A stretch of 41,002 nt of DNA from Allomuricauda sp. TMED12 (GCA_002167435.2 NHBR02000143.1:17515-58516), one strand, 5' to 3'. Shown: positions 15,572-24,807, counted from the stretch's first letter. Made by a program: numbers and translations. Notes: generated by a model not told the origin, from the sequence alone.

Positions 15572-16303
15572 ATGCACAAGAAACTGATTTTATCATACCT
15601 ATTATTATCGTGGACAATTCTTTTTGCCCAAAACGATTCTATTGTCAAGTATGATGACTCGGATATTGAAGCCATTGAATTTAGCAAGGAAGACCTTGAA
15701 ACCTACAAGGGTGATGATGCTTTTAATTATGAAGAGGTAAAAGTCGAAAGCACTTGGTGGACCGATATCACCAATTGGTTCTACAATTTGTTACGTCGTT
15801 TTTTTGAATGGATCTTTGGTGTCGGCAATGCCGAAGGTTATCTGGCAGTGTTTTTAGAGATTCTCCCCTATTTGCTCCTTGCACTATTCCTGTATCTGGT
15901 GATTCGTTTTTTTATCAAATCCAATATGCAAGGGATGGGGAAAAACAAAAAGAACCCGAATGTGGTTTCCCTGTCCGAAGATGAGCACATCATCAAAAAT
16001 GAGGACATTCAGCAATTGATTAAAAATGCATTGGTTGATAAAAATTATCGGCTTGCCATTCGTTATTACTACTTATACATCTTACAATTACTTTCAGAAA
16101 AAGAATTGATTGACTGGCAACAACAAAAAACCAATGATGATTATATAGAAGAGCTTTCCAAGAGCAACCTCAAAAATGATTTTGGTAAAGCCACTTTGCT
16201 CTACGATTATGTTTGGTACGGTGAGTTTGATATTGACCAAGAACGATACGAAAAAGCCGAAGTTGTATTTACATCCTTAAAAAACGTGATAACCCATGTC
16301 TAA
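15572..16303 (+). CDS. DUF4129 domain membrane protein
   Basis: A 243-residue protein. A signal peptide (about 1-19, ending LFAQ) leads to an acidic periplasmic stretch and a Trp-rich segment. A transmembrane helix lies at about 90-112, followed by a cytoplasmic domain. The C-terminal half carries the DUF4129 signature NYRLAIRYYYLYILQLLSEK, then IDWQQQKTNDDY and YDYVWYGEFDI. In other organisms this domain is also fused to transglutaminase-like proteins. The function is unknown. It abuts the preceding gene and overlaps the next by eight bases, so it is part of the same translation unit. Confidence 0.88.
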   Translation: MHKKLILSYLLLSWTILFAQNDSIVKYDDSDIEAIEFSKEDLETYKGDDAFNYEEVKVESTWWTDITNWFYNLLRRFFEWIFGVGNAEGYLAVFLEILPYLLLALFLYLVIRFFIKSNMQGMGKNKKNPNVVSLSEDEHIIKNEDIQQLIKNALVDKNYRLAIRYYYLYILQLLSEKELIDWQQQKTNDDYIEELSKSNLKNDFGKATLLYDYVWYGEFDIDQERYEKAEVVFTSLKNVITHV

Positions 16304-17513
16304 AAAAGGATGGATATATATAGTGATCGGTGTTTTGACCCTAGCGGCCATTTTCGTCATGGAATACAACAAACCAAAGAAAAACAATTGGTTCCCTTCA
16401 TATGTGTCTCACCATAAGATACCCTATGGCACCTATGTGTTGAATGATTTAATGGAAAAATACTTCCCAAATAAAATACAACAAATCCAAAAACCACCTT
16501 TTGAATTCCTTACTCGTACCGACTCCATAAAAGGCACCTATTTTTTTGTAAATGAATCCGTTGCGTTTGAAGAAGCAGAATTGAATACCCTTTTGGATTG
16601 GGTGGATCAAGGCAATATGCTTTTTGTGGCCTCAAGATCTTTTGAAAAAAAACTATTGGACACCCTACATTTGGAACAACAAAACATTTACAATGATGGC
16701 ACCTTGGAACCTCTATTTTATTTTGAATTGGTCAATCCGAAAATCAACCACAAAAGGGTTGAATTCACCAAGGACTATTACACCACAAGTTTTGATCAGT
16801 TGGACACTTTACACACTACGGTTCTTGGCCAAGTGTATTCTCCATCGGACAGCACGGATACCATCACCAAACATGTAAATTCCATAAAGCAAGCTTTTGG
16901 GAAGGGAGAAATCGTTTTGACAAGCTTTCCAAAGGCCTTTACCAATTACTTTATCCTTAAGGATAATAATCTGGAATATACCGCAGGATTATTGTCCTAT
17001 TTGGATAGAAATGGACAGATTTACATGGATAATTTTCATAAATCGGGGAAATCTTTTTACACCTCCCCCATGTACCTTTTCTTAAACACTAAAGAATTTA
17101 AATGGGCCTACTACCTTATTCTGATTGGTGCCCTCATTTATATAATTTTTGAAGGAAAACGAAAGCAACGAGCCATTCCAGTTGTAACTCCTTTAAAAAA
17201 CCAGACCTTGGCATTTACACGGACCATTGCCGATATGTATTTTGAAAAAGGGGAACTACCCTTGATAACAAAGCATAAAATTGATTACTTTTTGGAATAT
17301 ATCAGGTCCAAACTTCATGCTTCTACCCAAAATTTGGAAGACGAAGCATTTTTAAGGAATCTAGCTATGCGCAGCAATACTGATTTGAAAGAAGTCAAAG
17401 CTTTGATGGATTTGATCTCAAAGCTGAAGGCAAAACAATTCGTGACCGAAACCGAACTAAAGAATCTGAATCAAAAAATACAAGCATTTAAAGCAAACGT
17501 TGATGGAAAATAA
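16296..17513 (+). CDS. DUF4350 domain membrane protein
   Basis: A 405-residue protein with an N-terminal helix (about 4-22), an extracytoplasmic DUF4350 region, a second helix (about 269-290) followed by a basic stop-transfer patch GKRKQRA, and a cytoplasmic helical domain of about 110 residues. The DUF4350 core is a Rossmann-like fold related to the glutamine-amidotransferase-like domains; VNESVAFEEAELNTLLDWVDQGNMLFVAS is typical. No catalytic triad is evident, so it probably binds rather than catalyses. Topology places the core in the periplasm and the C-terminal domain beside the MoxR ATPase. It overlaps both neighbouring genes (8 and 11 bases). Confidence 0.85.
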   Translation: MSKKGWIYIVIGVLTLAAIFVMEYNKPKKNNWFPSYVSHHKIPYGTYVLNDLMEKYFPNKIQQIQKPPFEFLTRTDSIKGTYFFVNESVAFEEAELNTLLDWVDQGNMLFVASRSFEKKLLDTLHLEQQNIYNDGTLEPLFYFELVNPKINHKRVEFTKDYYTTSFDQLDTLHTTVLGQVYSPSDSTDTITKHVNSIKQAFGKGEIVLTSFPKAFTNYFILKDNNLEYTAGLLSYLDRNGQIYMDNFHKSGKSFYTSPMYLFLNTKEFKWAYYLILIGALIYIIFEGKRKQRAIPVVTPLKNQTLAFTRTIADMYFEKGELPLITKHKIDYFLEYIRSKLHASTQNLEDEAFLRNLAMRSNTDLKEVKALMDLISKLKAKQFVTETELKNLNQKIQAFKANVDGK

Positions 17514-18495
17514 CGAAAATAACGACCTGAATTTTGACAATAAGGTCCCCTTGGAAGAATTAAGGGGCACGGTGGAACAGATAAAAAAAGAATTGTCCAC
17601 CATAATCGTGGGTCAAAAAGATTTTATTGAACTTCTGATTATTTCAATTCTGGCAGATGGACATGCTTTGATTGAGGGGGTGCCCGGCATTGCGAAAACG
17701 GTGACCGCCAAACTCTTTGCAAAAACATTGAAAACAGAATTCAGCCGTATTCAATTTACTCCGGATTTAATGCCGAGTGATATTTTGGGGACTTCTGTAT
17801 TCAACACCAAGACCACGGAGTTCGAGTTTAAAAAAGGGCCTATTTTTTCAAATATTATTTTGATAGATGAAATCAACCGTGCTCCCGCCAAAACACAGGC
17901 AGCCCTTTTTGAAACCATGGAGGAAAGGCAAGCCACCGTGGACGGTACCACCTATAAAATGGGGCAACCATTTATGGTTTTGGCGACCCAAAACCCCATT
18001 GAGCAAGAAGGCACCTATGCCCTTCCCGAAGCTCAATTGGACCGTTTCCTTTTCAAAATTAAAGTGGATTACCCTTCGGTTGAGGAAGAAATAGTAATTC
18101 TACAAAACCATCACGAACGAAAGGGTGAAAAACCACAAGACCAAATTAAAGCGGTACTTACCCCTAAAAAATTGATTGAATTCAAGAAGAATATTCACGA
18201 AGTGGTGGTCGAGCAAAAAATATTGGACTACATCGCCAATATTATCACACAAACCAGAAACCACCCTCATTTGTACCTAGGTGCCTCGCCAAGGGCCTCC
18301 ATTGCTGCACTTACCGCAGCAAAGGCATTTGCAGCCATTTCCGGAAGGGATTTTGTAATTCCCGAAGATGTCAAGAAAGCTTTGGTACCTGTACTTAATC
18401 ACAGGGTGATTTTAACCCCAGAACGGGAAATGGAAGGCATGACCACCGAAAATGTTGTCTCCATGATTATGGAGTCCGTTGAAATTCCAAGATAA
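17503..18495 (+). CDS. MoxR-family AAA+ ATPase
   Basis: A 330-residue cytosolic AAA+ ATPase that forms hexameric rings in known members. Visible are Walker A GVPGIAKT at 59-66, Walker B IILIDE at about 118-123 followed by INRAPAKTQAALFETMEERQ, and sensor 1 ATQNP at 161-165. PEAQLDRF follows, with an arginine finger region and the C-terminal lid. MoxR proteins act as chaperones that help activate or assemble partner complexes, usually through vWA-domain partners. I took the ATG at 17503; a TTG one codon upstream is less likely. The DUF58 gene begins two bases after its stop, the usual MoxR-DUF58 pairing. Confidence 0.95.
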   Translation: MENNENNDLNFDNKVPLEELRGTVEQIKKELSTIIVGQKDFIELLIISILADGHALIEGVPGIAKTVTAKLFAKTLKTEFSRIQFTPDLMPSDILGTSVFNTKTTEFEFKKGPIFSNIILIDEINRAPAKTQAALFETMEERQATVDGTTYKMGQPFMVLATQNPIEQEGTYALPEAQLDRFLFKIKVDYPSVEEEIVILQNHHERKGEKPQDQIKAVLTPKKLIEFKKNIHEVVVEQKILDYIANIITQTRNHPHLYLGASPRASIAALTAAKAFAAISGRDFVIPEDVKKALVPVLNHRVILTPEREMEGMTTENVVSMIMESVEIPR

Positions 18496-18497
18496 GT

Positions 18498-19829
18498 ATG
18501 GGATTTCTTCGGTCACTCTACATACATAATATTTTCTTTCGGTATATCGCCCTGCTATCTGCATGCTTTGTAATTTCCTATTGGGTCCCCATCCTTTATC
18601 CTATTGCATGGTTATCGGTATTCCTTTTAGTGGCACTCTTCTTCTTAGATCTGTATTTTTTGTACGCTACACCAAACGCCATCAAAGCACATCGAAATCT
18701 ACCCCGGAAATTATCAAACAGCGATCAAAATATTTTATCGGTTCATCTAAATTCCAAATACCCTTTTAAAACGGAAGTTTCCATTATTGATGAATTGCCC
18801 GTTCAATTCCAAAAAAGGGATTTTGAACATAAAAGCCTATTACAGAAAGGAGAACCCCATTATTTTGAATATTCGGTACGGCCTGTGGAACGTGGTGAAT
18901 ATGTTTTCGGCAATTTGATTGTTTTTGCTTCCTCCCCCCTACGCATCATCAAAAGGAAATTTGTGTTCCAAAAGGATCAAATGGTTCCCGTTTACCCTTC
19001 CATCATCCAAATGCAGCAATACGATTTTTTGGCTACGAGCAATCGTTTGACCGAATTTGGTTTGAAAAAAATTAGACGTATTGGCCACACCCAGGAATTT
19101 GAACAAATCAAAGAATATATAAAGGGTGATGATGTCCGTACCATTAATTGGAAAGCCACTGCCAAAAAGAACCAATTGATGGTAAACCAATACCAAGATG
19201 AAAGGTCGCAACCTATTTATTCCATAATTGATACCGGAAGGGTCATGAAAATGCCATTCAATGGTTTGGGTTTATTGGATTACGCCATCAATTCAGCATT
19301 GGCTTTTTCCAATGTTGCCCTAAAACGTAACGATAAAACAGGATTGCTCACATTCTCCAAAAAGATTGAAACCTTCGTCCCTGCTGTGCAAAAACTCACG
19401 CACTTAAATACCATCATGGAGAGTTTGTATAACATTTCGACGACATTTTCTGATTCAGATTTTGGATTGTTATATGCCCATGTAAAACGCAAGGTCAACC
19501 AGCGAAGTTTATTATTACTTTACACCAATTTTGAGCATATGTCTGGACTAAAACGGCAATTGCCCTACATCTTGGCCATGGCTAAAAAACATGTGTTAGT
19601 AGTTATTTTCTTTGAAAATACCGAATTGGAATCTCTGATTGCAGAAGATACCGAAGATTTACAAGCCATATATCACAAAACAATTGCCGAGAAATTTTCC
19701 TTGGAAAAACGACTAATGCAAAAGGAACTTCAAAAGTATGGCATACAGACTATTTTGACGAAACCGGAAAAATTGACAGTAAATACCATCAATAAATATT
19801 TAGAAATAAAAGCGAGGGGAATTATTTAA
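18498..19829 (+). CDS. DUF58 (vWA-like) membrane protein, MoxR partner
   Basis: A 443-residue protein with two N-terminal transmembrane helices (about 12-28 and 32-52). A beta-rich periplasmic-type region follows, then the DUF58 signature YIKGDDVRTINWKATAKKN at about 210-228, and a vWA-like domain to the end. The MIDAS position reads IIDTGRVM where an active metal site has Asp-x-Ser-x-Ser, so metal binding is doubtful. Such proteins are the presumed client or adaptor of MoxR ATPases. It is the last gene of the six-gene operon; its final eight bases overlap the convergent gene at 19822. Confidence 0.92.
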   Translation: MGFLRSLYIHNIFFRYIALLSACFVISYWVPILYPIAWLSVFLLVALFFLDLYFLYATPNAIKAHRNLPRKLSNSDQNILSVHLNSKYPFKTEVSIIDELPVQFQKRDFEHKSLLQKGEPHYFEYSVRPVERGEYVFGNLIVFASSPLRIIKRKFVFQKDQMVPVYPSIIQMQQYDFLATSNRLTEFGLKKIRRIGHTQEFEQIKEYIKGDDVRTINWKATAKKNQLMVNQYQDERSQPIYSIIDTGRVMKMPFNGLGLLDYAINSALAFSNVALKRNDKTGLLTFSKKIETFVPAVQKLTHLNTIMESLYNISTTFSDSDFGLLYAHVKRKVNQRSLLLLYTNFEHMSGLKRQLPYILAMAKKHVLVVIFFENTELESLIAEDTEDLQAIYHKTIAEKFSLEKRLMQKELQKYGIQTILTKPEKLTVNTINKYLEIKARGII

Positions 19830-20295
19830 CCGTAAACTGTTGATTGGAAAGCCCCAAGGTATTCAAAGCGGGGAGTTTATCATCCAAAACAATGAATTCG
19901 GTTTTAGGTTGTAGAAAACGTTTTTTCTTCTTTAAATCCAAATTGGAATATCGACCACGCAAACGTCTCTTGTCATCTTTCTTAGAGAAAAGATCTATAG
20001 TAACACCAACGGTAACACCGCCTAAAATTGTAGCGGCCAAATCATCGTTGTCCCAACCATTATCCCTTTGACCAGCATCTACAGTTTCTTTAGCCAACCC
20101 TATAAGGGTACTGCCCGCAACAGACCCTACAAAGGTCCAGATACGATTCCCTTCTGAAGCTTGTTTGGCAATTCCAGCCCCTGCAAGGCCAAAAAGATTG
20201 CCACCCAAAAAATGGAGTGCTTTGTCCCGCTCCACTTGCCCATGGCAATGCGAGGCGAGCACAAAAAAGAGTAGTGTGGGGATTAGTGTTCTCAT
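19822..20295 (-). CDS. Small secreted protein with a YfiM/DUF2279-like motif
   Basis: A 157-residue protein from the ATG at 20295, giving MRTLIPTLLFFVLASHCHGQ, a signal peptide; the in-frame ATG at 20340 would add 15 basic residues. The mature part begins RDKALHFLGGNLFGLAGAG, continues with a Gly-rich hydrophobic stretch and AKETVDAGQRDNGWDNDDLAATILGG, and ends in a basic lysine-rich tail. The DK-x-x-HF and K-E-x-x-D pattern recalls YfiM-type proteins, whose function is unknown. It may sit in the envelope as a small helical-hairpin protein. It converges with the DUF58 gene. Confidence 0.65.
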   Translation of the reverse strand: MRTLIPTLLFFVLASHCHGQVERDKALHFLGGNLFGLAGAGIAKQASEGNRIWTFVGSVAGSTLIGLAKETVDAGQRDNGWDNDDLAATILGGVTVGVTIDLFSKKDDKRRLRGRYSNLDLKKKKRFLQPKTEFIVLDDKLPALNTLGLSNQQFTVK

Positions 20296-20344
20296 TGCGC
20301 AGCGTAAAAGTATTAAAAGTTTCCTAAACTTTTGGCGCAATACC

Positions 20345-21286
20345 TTAATAGTCCAGTATTTCGGCTTTTGCTTGGCTGAACTCCACTATTAATTCTTCAA
20401 CAATTTTTGCTGCGGGCGTTATGTTATGAATCAATCCAGAAACTTGCCCTATTTCCAGTTCCCCTTCTTCCATATCGCCTTCAAACATACCTCTCTTGGC
20501 CCTAGCCCTTCCCAATAAGGCCTGTAAATCTTTTTTGGAAGCACCATTGGCATAGGCCTCTTGAATATCTTGGAAGAACTTGTTTTTGAGCAATCGAACA
20601 GGAGCCAGTTCTTTTAAGGTGAGTTGGGTATCCCCTTCTTTGGCATCGACGACCCATTTTTTAAATAGTTCGTGCGAAGATGCTTCGGGAGAGGCTACAA
20701 ATCTACTCCCCACCTGAACACCATCGGCACCCAAAACCATGGCAGCCAACATGGCCCTGCCTGTGGCAATTCCACCGGCCGCGATTAGAGGAATACTTAT
20801 TTTTTCTTTTACGGAAGGAATCAGCACCATAGTAGTAGTTTCATCACGTCCATTATGTCCACCTGCTTCAAATCCTTCGGCCACAATAGCATCCACTCCC
20901 GCTTCTTGTGCTTTTAAGGCAAACTTTACACTACTGACCACATGGACAACAGTGATTCCTTTATCTTTAAGAAATTTGGTCCAAGTTTTAGGGTTTCCTG
21001 CCGAAGTGAAAACAATTTTCACCCCTTGGTCCACTATAATGTTCATCAACTTCTCGATATCAGGGTAAAGCATGGGAACGTTGACCCCAAAAGGTTTGTC
21101 CGTCGCTTTTTTACATTTGATAATATGCTCCTCCAACACCTCGGGATACATACTACCTGCACCCAACAGGCCCAGTCCCCCAGCATTGGAAACCGCAGAG
21201 GCCAGTCGCCAACCGCTGGCCCAAACCATGCCCCCTTGAATAATGGGATATTGTATTCCAAAAAGTTGTGTGATTTTATTTTGCAT
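20345..21286 (-). CDS. FMN-dependent nitronate monooxygenase / FabK-like enoyl reductase
   Basis: A 313-residue TIM-barrel flavoprotein. The N terminus FGIQYPIIQGGMVWASGW binds FMN. VAEGFEAGGHNGRD at about 135-148 contains the conserved catalytic-region His, and AAGGIATGRAMLAAMVLGADGVQVGSRF at about 165-195 holds the phosphate-binding loop. Two reactions occur in this family: oxidation of alkyl nitronates, and NADH-dependent reduction of enoyl-ACP (FabK). The sequence alone does not settle which one applies, and no fatty-acid synthesis genes are adjacent. It lies 48 bases downstream of mnmA on the same strand. Confidence 0.85.
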   Translation of the reverse strand: MQNKITQLFGIQYPIIQGGMVWASGWRLASAVSNAGGLGLLGAGSMYPEVLEEHIIKCKKATDKPFGVNVPMLYPDIEKLMNIIVDQGVKIVFTSAGNPKTWTKFLKDKGITVVHVVSSVKFALKAQEAGVDAIVAEGFEAGGHNGRDETTTMVLIPSVKEKISIPLIAAGGIATGRAMLAAMVLGADGVQVGSRFVASPEASSHELFKKWVVDAKEGDTQLTLKELAPVRLLKNKFFQDIQEAYANGASKKDLQALLGRARAKRGMFEGDMEEGELEIGQVSGLIHNITPAAKIVEELIVEFSQAKAEILDY

Positions 21287-21334
21287 GAAACGTTTATTCT
21301 ATGTGCACCAAAATAATCAAAATATGGAAGTTGT

Positions 21335-22525
21335 CTAGGAAATCACCCCAGAACCAATCAATTCATCATTACTGTACCAAGCGGCAAACTGGCCTTCGGT
21401 AATAGCGGATTGCTTTTCCTTAAAATCTACATATAGGCCATTTTCTACTTTGTAAAGTGTTGCAGGCTGTAGCGGCTGACGATATCGAATTCGTGCCATG
21501 ACTTCCATTGTCTCATCCACCTCCAAAGCCAAATCTGGACGTACCCAATGCAACTCATCCTCTTTTATAAATAAAGTGTTGCGCAATAGTCCAGGGTGGG
21601 ATTTGCCTTGACCAGTATAAATAATGTTCTTGTCCACATCGGTATCGATGACGAACAAGGGTTCTTTGGTACCGCCCACATTCAGTCCTTTTCGCTGTCC
21701 AATGGTAAAATAATGGGCGCCTTGATGCTCGCCCACAACTTTTCCATCCTCCTGGGAATAAACAGGTTTCTCCGCACGGAAGACCAGTTTTTCCCTTTCA
21801 TTTTTAAACTCTGGAACCGTGGTTGCGAATTGGGAGGCATTATTTGGTACTTCCACAATCACGCCTTTTTTGGGCTTTAATTTTTGTTGCAAAAATTCGG
21901 GCAGATGCACCTTGCCTATAAAGCACAATCCTTGGGAATCCTTTTTATCCGCCGTGATCAAATTATTTTCTGCTGCAATTTTCCTTACTTCTGGTTTTTG
22001 CAGTTCTCCAATGGGAAACAAGGTCTTGGATAACTGTTCTTGTGACAATTGACAAAGGAAATAGGATTGATCTTTGTTTGGGTCTTTTCCAGATAAAAGC
22101 TGATAGGTTTCGGTACCATCGGCATTTTTGATGGTTCCCTTACGGCAATAATGTCCCGTTGCTACATAATCGGCACCCAATTGCAGCGCAATTTTCATAA
22201 ACACGTCAAACTTTATCTCGCGGTTACAAAGTACGTCGGGATTGGGTGTTCTTCCTCTTTCATATTCATTGAACATATAATCAACGATACGCTCCTTGTA
22301 TTCGGTGCTTAAATCTACTGTTTGGAACGGAATTCCTAATTTTTCGGCAACAATCAATGCATCATTGCTGTCCTCTAACCATGGGCATTCCTCGGAAATG
22401 GTAACGGAATCATCATGCCAGTTTTTCATAAACAAACCGATAACCTCATATCCTTGTTCCTTGAGCAAATAAGCGGCCACGCTTGAATCCACTCCCCCAG
22501 AAAGTCCAACAACAACCTTTTTCAT
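21335..22525 (-). CDS. mnmA: tRNA-specific 2-thiouridylase MnmA
   Basis: Installs the 2-thio group on the wobble uridine (U34) of tRNA-Lys, -Glu and -Gln, using ATP and a persulfide relay. Length is 396 residues. The ATP-binding PP-loop SGGVDSS is at 9-15, the first catalytic Cys is Cys100 ([12 protein letters not shown]), and the second is Cys201 (SQGLCFIGK). Both cysteines are present, so the enzyme should be active. The C-terminal beta-barrel follows, including [14 protein letters not shown]. The extended insert near 35-55 ([10 protein letters not shown]) is common in Bacteroidetes versions, as I recall. A TATTTTTG box lies 18 bases upstream of the ATG. Confidence 0.97.
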   Translation of the reverse strand: MKKVVVGLSGGVDSSVAAYLLKEQGYEVIGLFMKNWHDDSVTISEECPWLEDSNDALIVAEKLGIPFQTVDLSTEYKERIVDYMFNEYERGRTPNPDVLCNREIKFDVFMKIALQLGADYVATGHYCRKGTIKNADGTETYQLLSGKDPNKDQSYFLCQLSQEQLSKTLFPIGELQKPEVRKIAAENNLITADKKDSQGLCFIGKVHLPEFLQQKLKPKKGVIVEVPNNASQFATTVPEFKNEREKLVFRAEKPVYSQEDGKVVGEHQGAHYFTIGQRKGLNVGGTKEPLFVIDTDVDKNIIYTGQGKSHPGLLRNTLFIKEDELHWVRPDLALEVDETMEVMARIRYRQPLQPATLYKVENGLYVDFKEKQSAITEGQFAAWYSNDELIGSGVIS

Positions 22526-22543
22526 CGTACTGAATTAAGACTA

Positions 22544-22551
22544 CAAAAATA
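22544..22551 (-). promoter_or_regulatory. Possible -7 box (TATTTTTG) for mnmA
   Basis: Exact TAnnTTTG on the minus strand 18 bases before the mnmA ATG. No good -33 partner is seen in the AT-rich DNA upstream. Confidence 0.45.
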
Positions 22552-22637
22552 CAAATTGACTGGTATTAAAATGATAAATATCTCATAAACCAAACTGAGC
22601 AATCACGTAGCCGTAAGATTGTCAATATTAGTATTTT

Positions 22638-22710
22638 GTTAAAGTTTTATGTAAAAACGTTAAACATTATGGTTATTATTTTGTTTAAACATAATTTTAA
22701 ATTGTTAAAC
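22638..22710. repeat. Four GTTAAA(C)-type elements upstream of the fasciclin lipoprotein
   Basis: GTTAAAG at 22638, GTTAAAC at 22659, GTTTAAAC at 22683 and GTTAAAC at 22704, about 20 to 25 bases apart, fill the region before the ATG at 22725. The spacing is close to two DNA turns, so a bound regulator is possible. The local AT-richness makes chance a real alternative. No exact TAnnTTTG box is present between them. Confidence 0.35.
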
Positions 22711-22724
22711 AAATATGACGCCAC

Positions 22725-24593
22725 ATGAAAACATTAAAAAATTTTACCAAACTGACTTTATTATTTTTATTGACATCCATTGTATCCTGTTCGGACGATG
22801 ACGATGGAAACATGCCGCCTGATGATAGCGTAACCATTGTAGAGGCTGCCCAGGCAACGGCCGAACTAAACACTTTGGTGAGCGCTTTGCAAAAGGCCGA
22901 CGAAAGTGCCAACAATGATTTGGCGGCTGCCCTAAGCGGCGAGGGGCCATTCACCGTTTTTGCCCCTACCAATGAAGCTTTTAACGATTTGCTAGCCCAA
23001 TTGGACGGGTTTGATTCGTTAGATGATTTCAGTTCCCAACAGTTGCAAGATTTGTTAGCTGTAATTTTAACGTATCACGTTGTTGCAGATGCTTCAGTTC
23101 TATCAACCGATTTGAGCGATGGACAAAGCATAACCACTTTACAAGGTTCCACCCTACAAGTATCCACTCAAGGAGGAGTATTTATTGGAGATGCAACAGA
23201 TGTTGATGCAGAGGTAACCACGGCAAATATTGAAGTTTCCAATGGTGTTGTGCATATTATAGACAAAGTATTGTTGCCACAAGCTATTTTGGATGAACTT
23301 GCCGATATTATTTTGGTGCCTATCACTGATTTGGCCCTAGGTAACGAGAATTTGGAAAATTTGGTGGCAGCCCTTGTAGCTGCTGATGGAGATTTGCCAA
23401 CTGTATTGAGAGGTGATGGACCTTTTACAGTGTTGGCTCCAACCGACGAAGCATTTGCAACTTTCCTTGATGGTGCAGCTTTGGAAGATGTGCCTGTTGA
23501 CGTGCTTACCAACGTACTACTTAATCATGTAATCAGTGGTGAAGTGACTTCTGAAGATTTAATAGGACTTGGATCAGGTTATACATCAACTTTGGCCACA
23601 GGTGCAGGGGATCAAAATGTAAGCTTGTTCTTTGATGCCTCCGGTGACGTAATTTTTAATGGGGTGTCCACAGTGATTACACCAGATGTTAAAGCATTGA
23701 ACGGAATAGTACACGTTGTTAATGCCGTAATCGATATTCCAAATATTGTAGATCATGCTATTGCTAACCCAGGTTTAACTTCTTTGGTGGGAGCTTTGAC
23801 CGATGGCGGAAATACAACCTTTACCGATTTGTTGTCCAACGAAGAAGAGACCTTTACAGTATTTGCACCCGGAAACGATGCCTTTAGCGCATTCACTAAC
23901 CCAAATTCAAACGATTTGAATGCCATATTATCCAACCATGTAGTTGTTGGTGCTGCTGCATTCTCTTCAGATTTGACTAATTCCTATGTGAACACTGCTG
24001 CAGAATTTGCTGCTGATGAAAATTTGAGCTTATACATTAATACAGATGATGGTGTTACATTAAATGGAACCAGTAACGTTGTGACGGCTGACATTGTAGC
24101 TAGCAACGGAGTTATTCATACTGTGAATGCAGTAATCGACTTACCTACTGTAGTAACTTTTGCTGTTGCCGACCCTAACTTCTCCACATTGGTACAAGCA
24201 TTGACCGAATTGACACCGAGTACTGATTTTGTAAGCGTATTGTCTGCTCAAGATGGTGCGGGAAGCGACCCATTCACTGTGTTCGCCCCTACTAATGCAG
24301 CATTCGATGCCTTGGCCAGTATTCCTGCCGAGGCTGACTTGATTCCAATATTACAACACCACGTAGTAGCTGGAGCCAATATACGTTCAGGTGATTTGAG
24401 CGATGGTGCCACAGCAACTACTTTGGAAGGTGATATGATTACCATCAATCTACCTGGCACGGGTGATAATATTGCAGATATCACCGATGGTGCAGGAAAT
24501 ACGGGTATTGGTATTGATGCGGTGGATGTTCAGGCTATCAATGGTGTAATCCACGTAGTGGACACTGTACTGATTCCAAATACTACGAATTAA
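22725..24593 (+). CDS. Surface lipoprotein with four fasciclin (FAS1) domains
   Basis: A 622-residue lipoprotein. The signal ends IVSC with Cys22 followed by SDDDDG, which resembles the Bacteroidetes lipoprotein export signal that sends lipoproteins to the cell surface. Four FAS1 domains follow, each marked by an H1-type box: GPFTVFAPTNEAF (about residue 75), GPFTVLAPTDEAF (about 232), ETFTVFAPGNDAF (about 382) and DPFTVFAPTNAAF (about 515). Each is paired with a later NGVVHIIDKVLLP-type segment. FAS1 domains mediate adhesion in many proteins. The chain is strongly acidic and low in lysine, as is common for exposed marine proteins. It is monocistronic with its own terminator. Confidence 0.93.
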   Translation: MKTLKNFTKLTLLFLLTSIVSCSDDDDGNMPPDDSVTIVEAAQATAELNTLVSALQKADESANNDLAAALSGEGPFTVFAPTNEAFNDLLAQLDGFDSLDDFSSQQLQDLLAVILTYHVVADASVLSTDLSDGQSITTLQGSTLQVSTQGGVFIGDATDVDAEVTTANIEVSNGVVHIIDKVLLPQAILDELADIILVPITDLALGNENLENLVAALVAADGDLPTVLRGDGPFTVLAPTDEAFATFLDGAALEDVPVDVLTNVLLNHVISGEVTSEDLIGLGSGYTSTLATGAGDQNVSLFFDASGDVIFNGVSTVITPDVKALNGIVHVVNAVIDIPNIVDHAIANPGLTSLVGALTDGGNTTFTDLLSNEEETFTVFAPGNDAFSAFTNPNSNDLNAILSNHVVVGAAAFSSDLTNSYVNTAAEFAADENLSLYINTDDGVTLNGTSNVVTADIVASNGVIHTVNAVIDLPTVVTFAVADPNFSTLVQALTELTPSTDFVSVLSAQDGAGSDPFTVFAPTNAAFDALASIPAEADLIPILQHHVVAGANIRSGDLSDGATATTLEGDMITINLPGTGDNIADITDGAGNTGIGIDAVDVQAINGVIHVVDTVLIPNTTN

Positions 24594-24623
24594 TTAGTTT
24601 TTGATTACATAAATAGTGCATTG

Positions 24624-24657
24624 AAAGCCCCCTCAATTAAATTTGAGGGGGCTTTTT
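24624..24657 (+). terminator. Strong rho-independent terminator after the FAS1 gene
   Basis: AAAGCCCCCTCAA (24624-24636) pairs perfectly with TTGAGGGGGCTTT (24643-24655) across a six-base loop and runs into a T tract. It lies 31 bases after the FAS1 stop codon. The A run on the other side could let it work in both directions. Confidence 0.92.
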
Positions 24658-24807
24658 ATCGAGCTAGGTTTACCGTTCATCGATGACACATCAACAAAAG
24701 ATTATTTACCCACAAAAACCGAGTGTTTGACAACTTTTTATTTTTTGAACGTAGGTTATCCCGCATCTTTGGAGTCCCAAATCTTTCCAAACTAAACCTG
24801 TAAATGG

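Noticed and set aside
23168..23512. Long minus-strand open frames opposite the FAS1 gene (also near 22744, 23753 and 24248).
   Set aside because: They mirror the biased codon use of the FAS1 repeats, are rich in Ser/Thr/Ala and have no start signals; shadows of the real gene.
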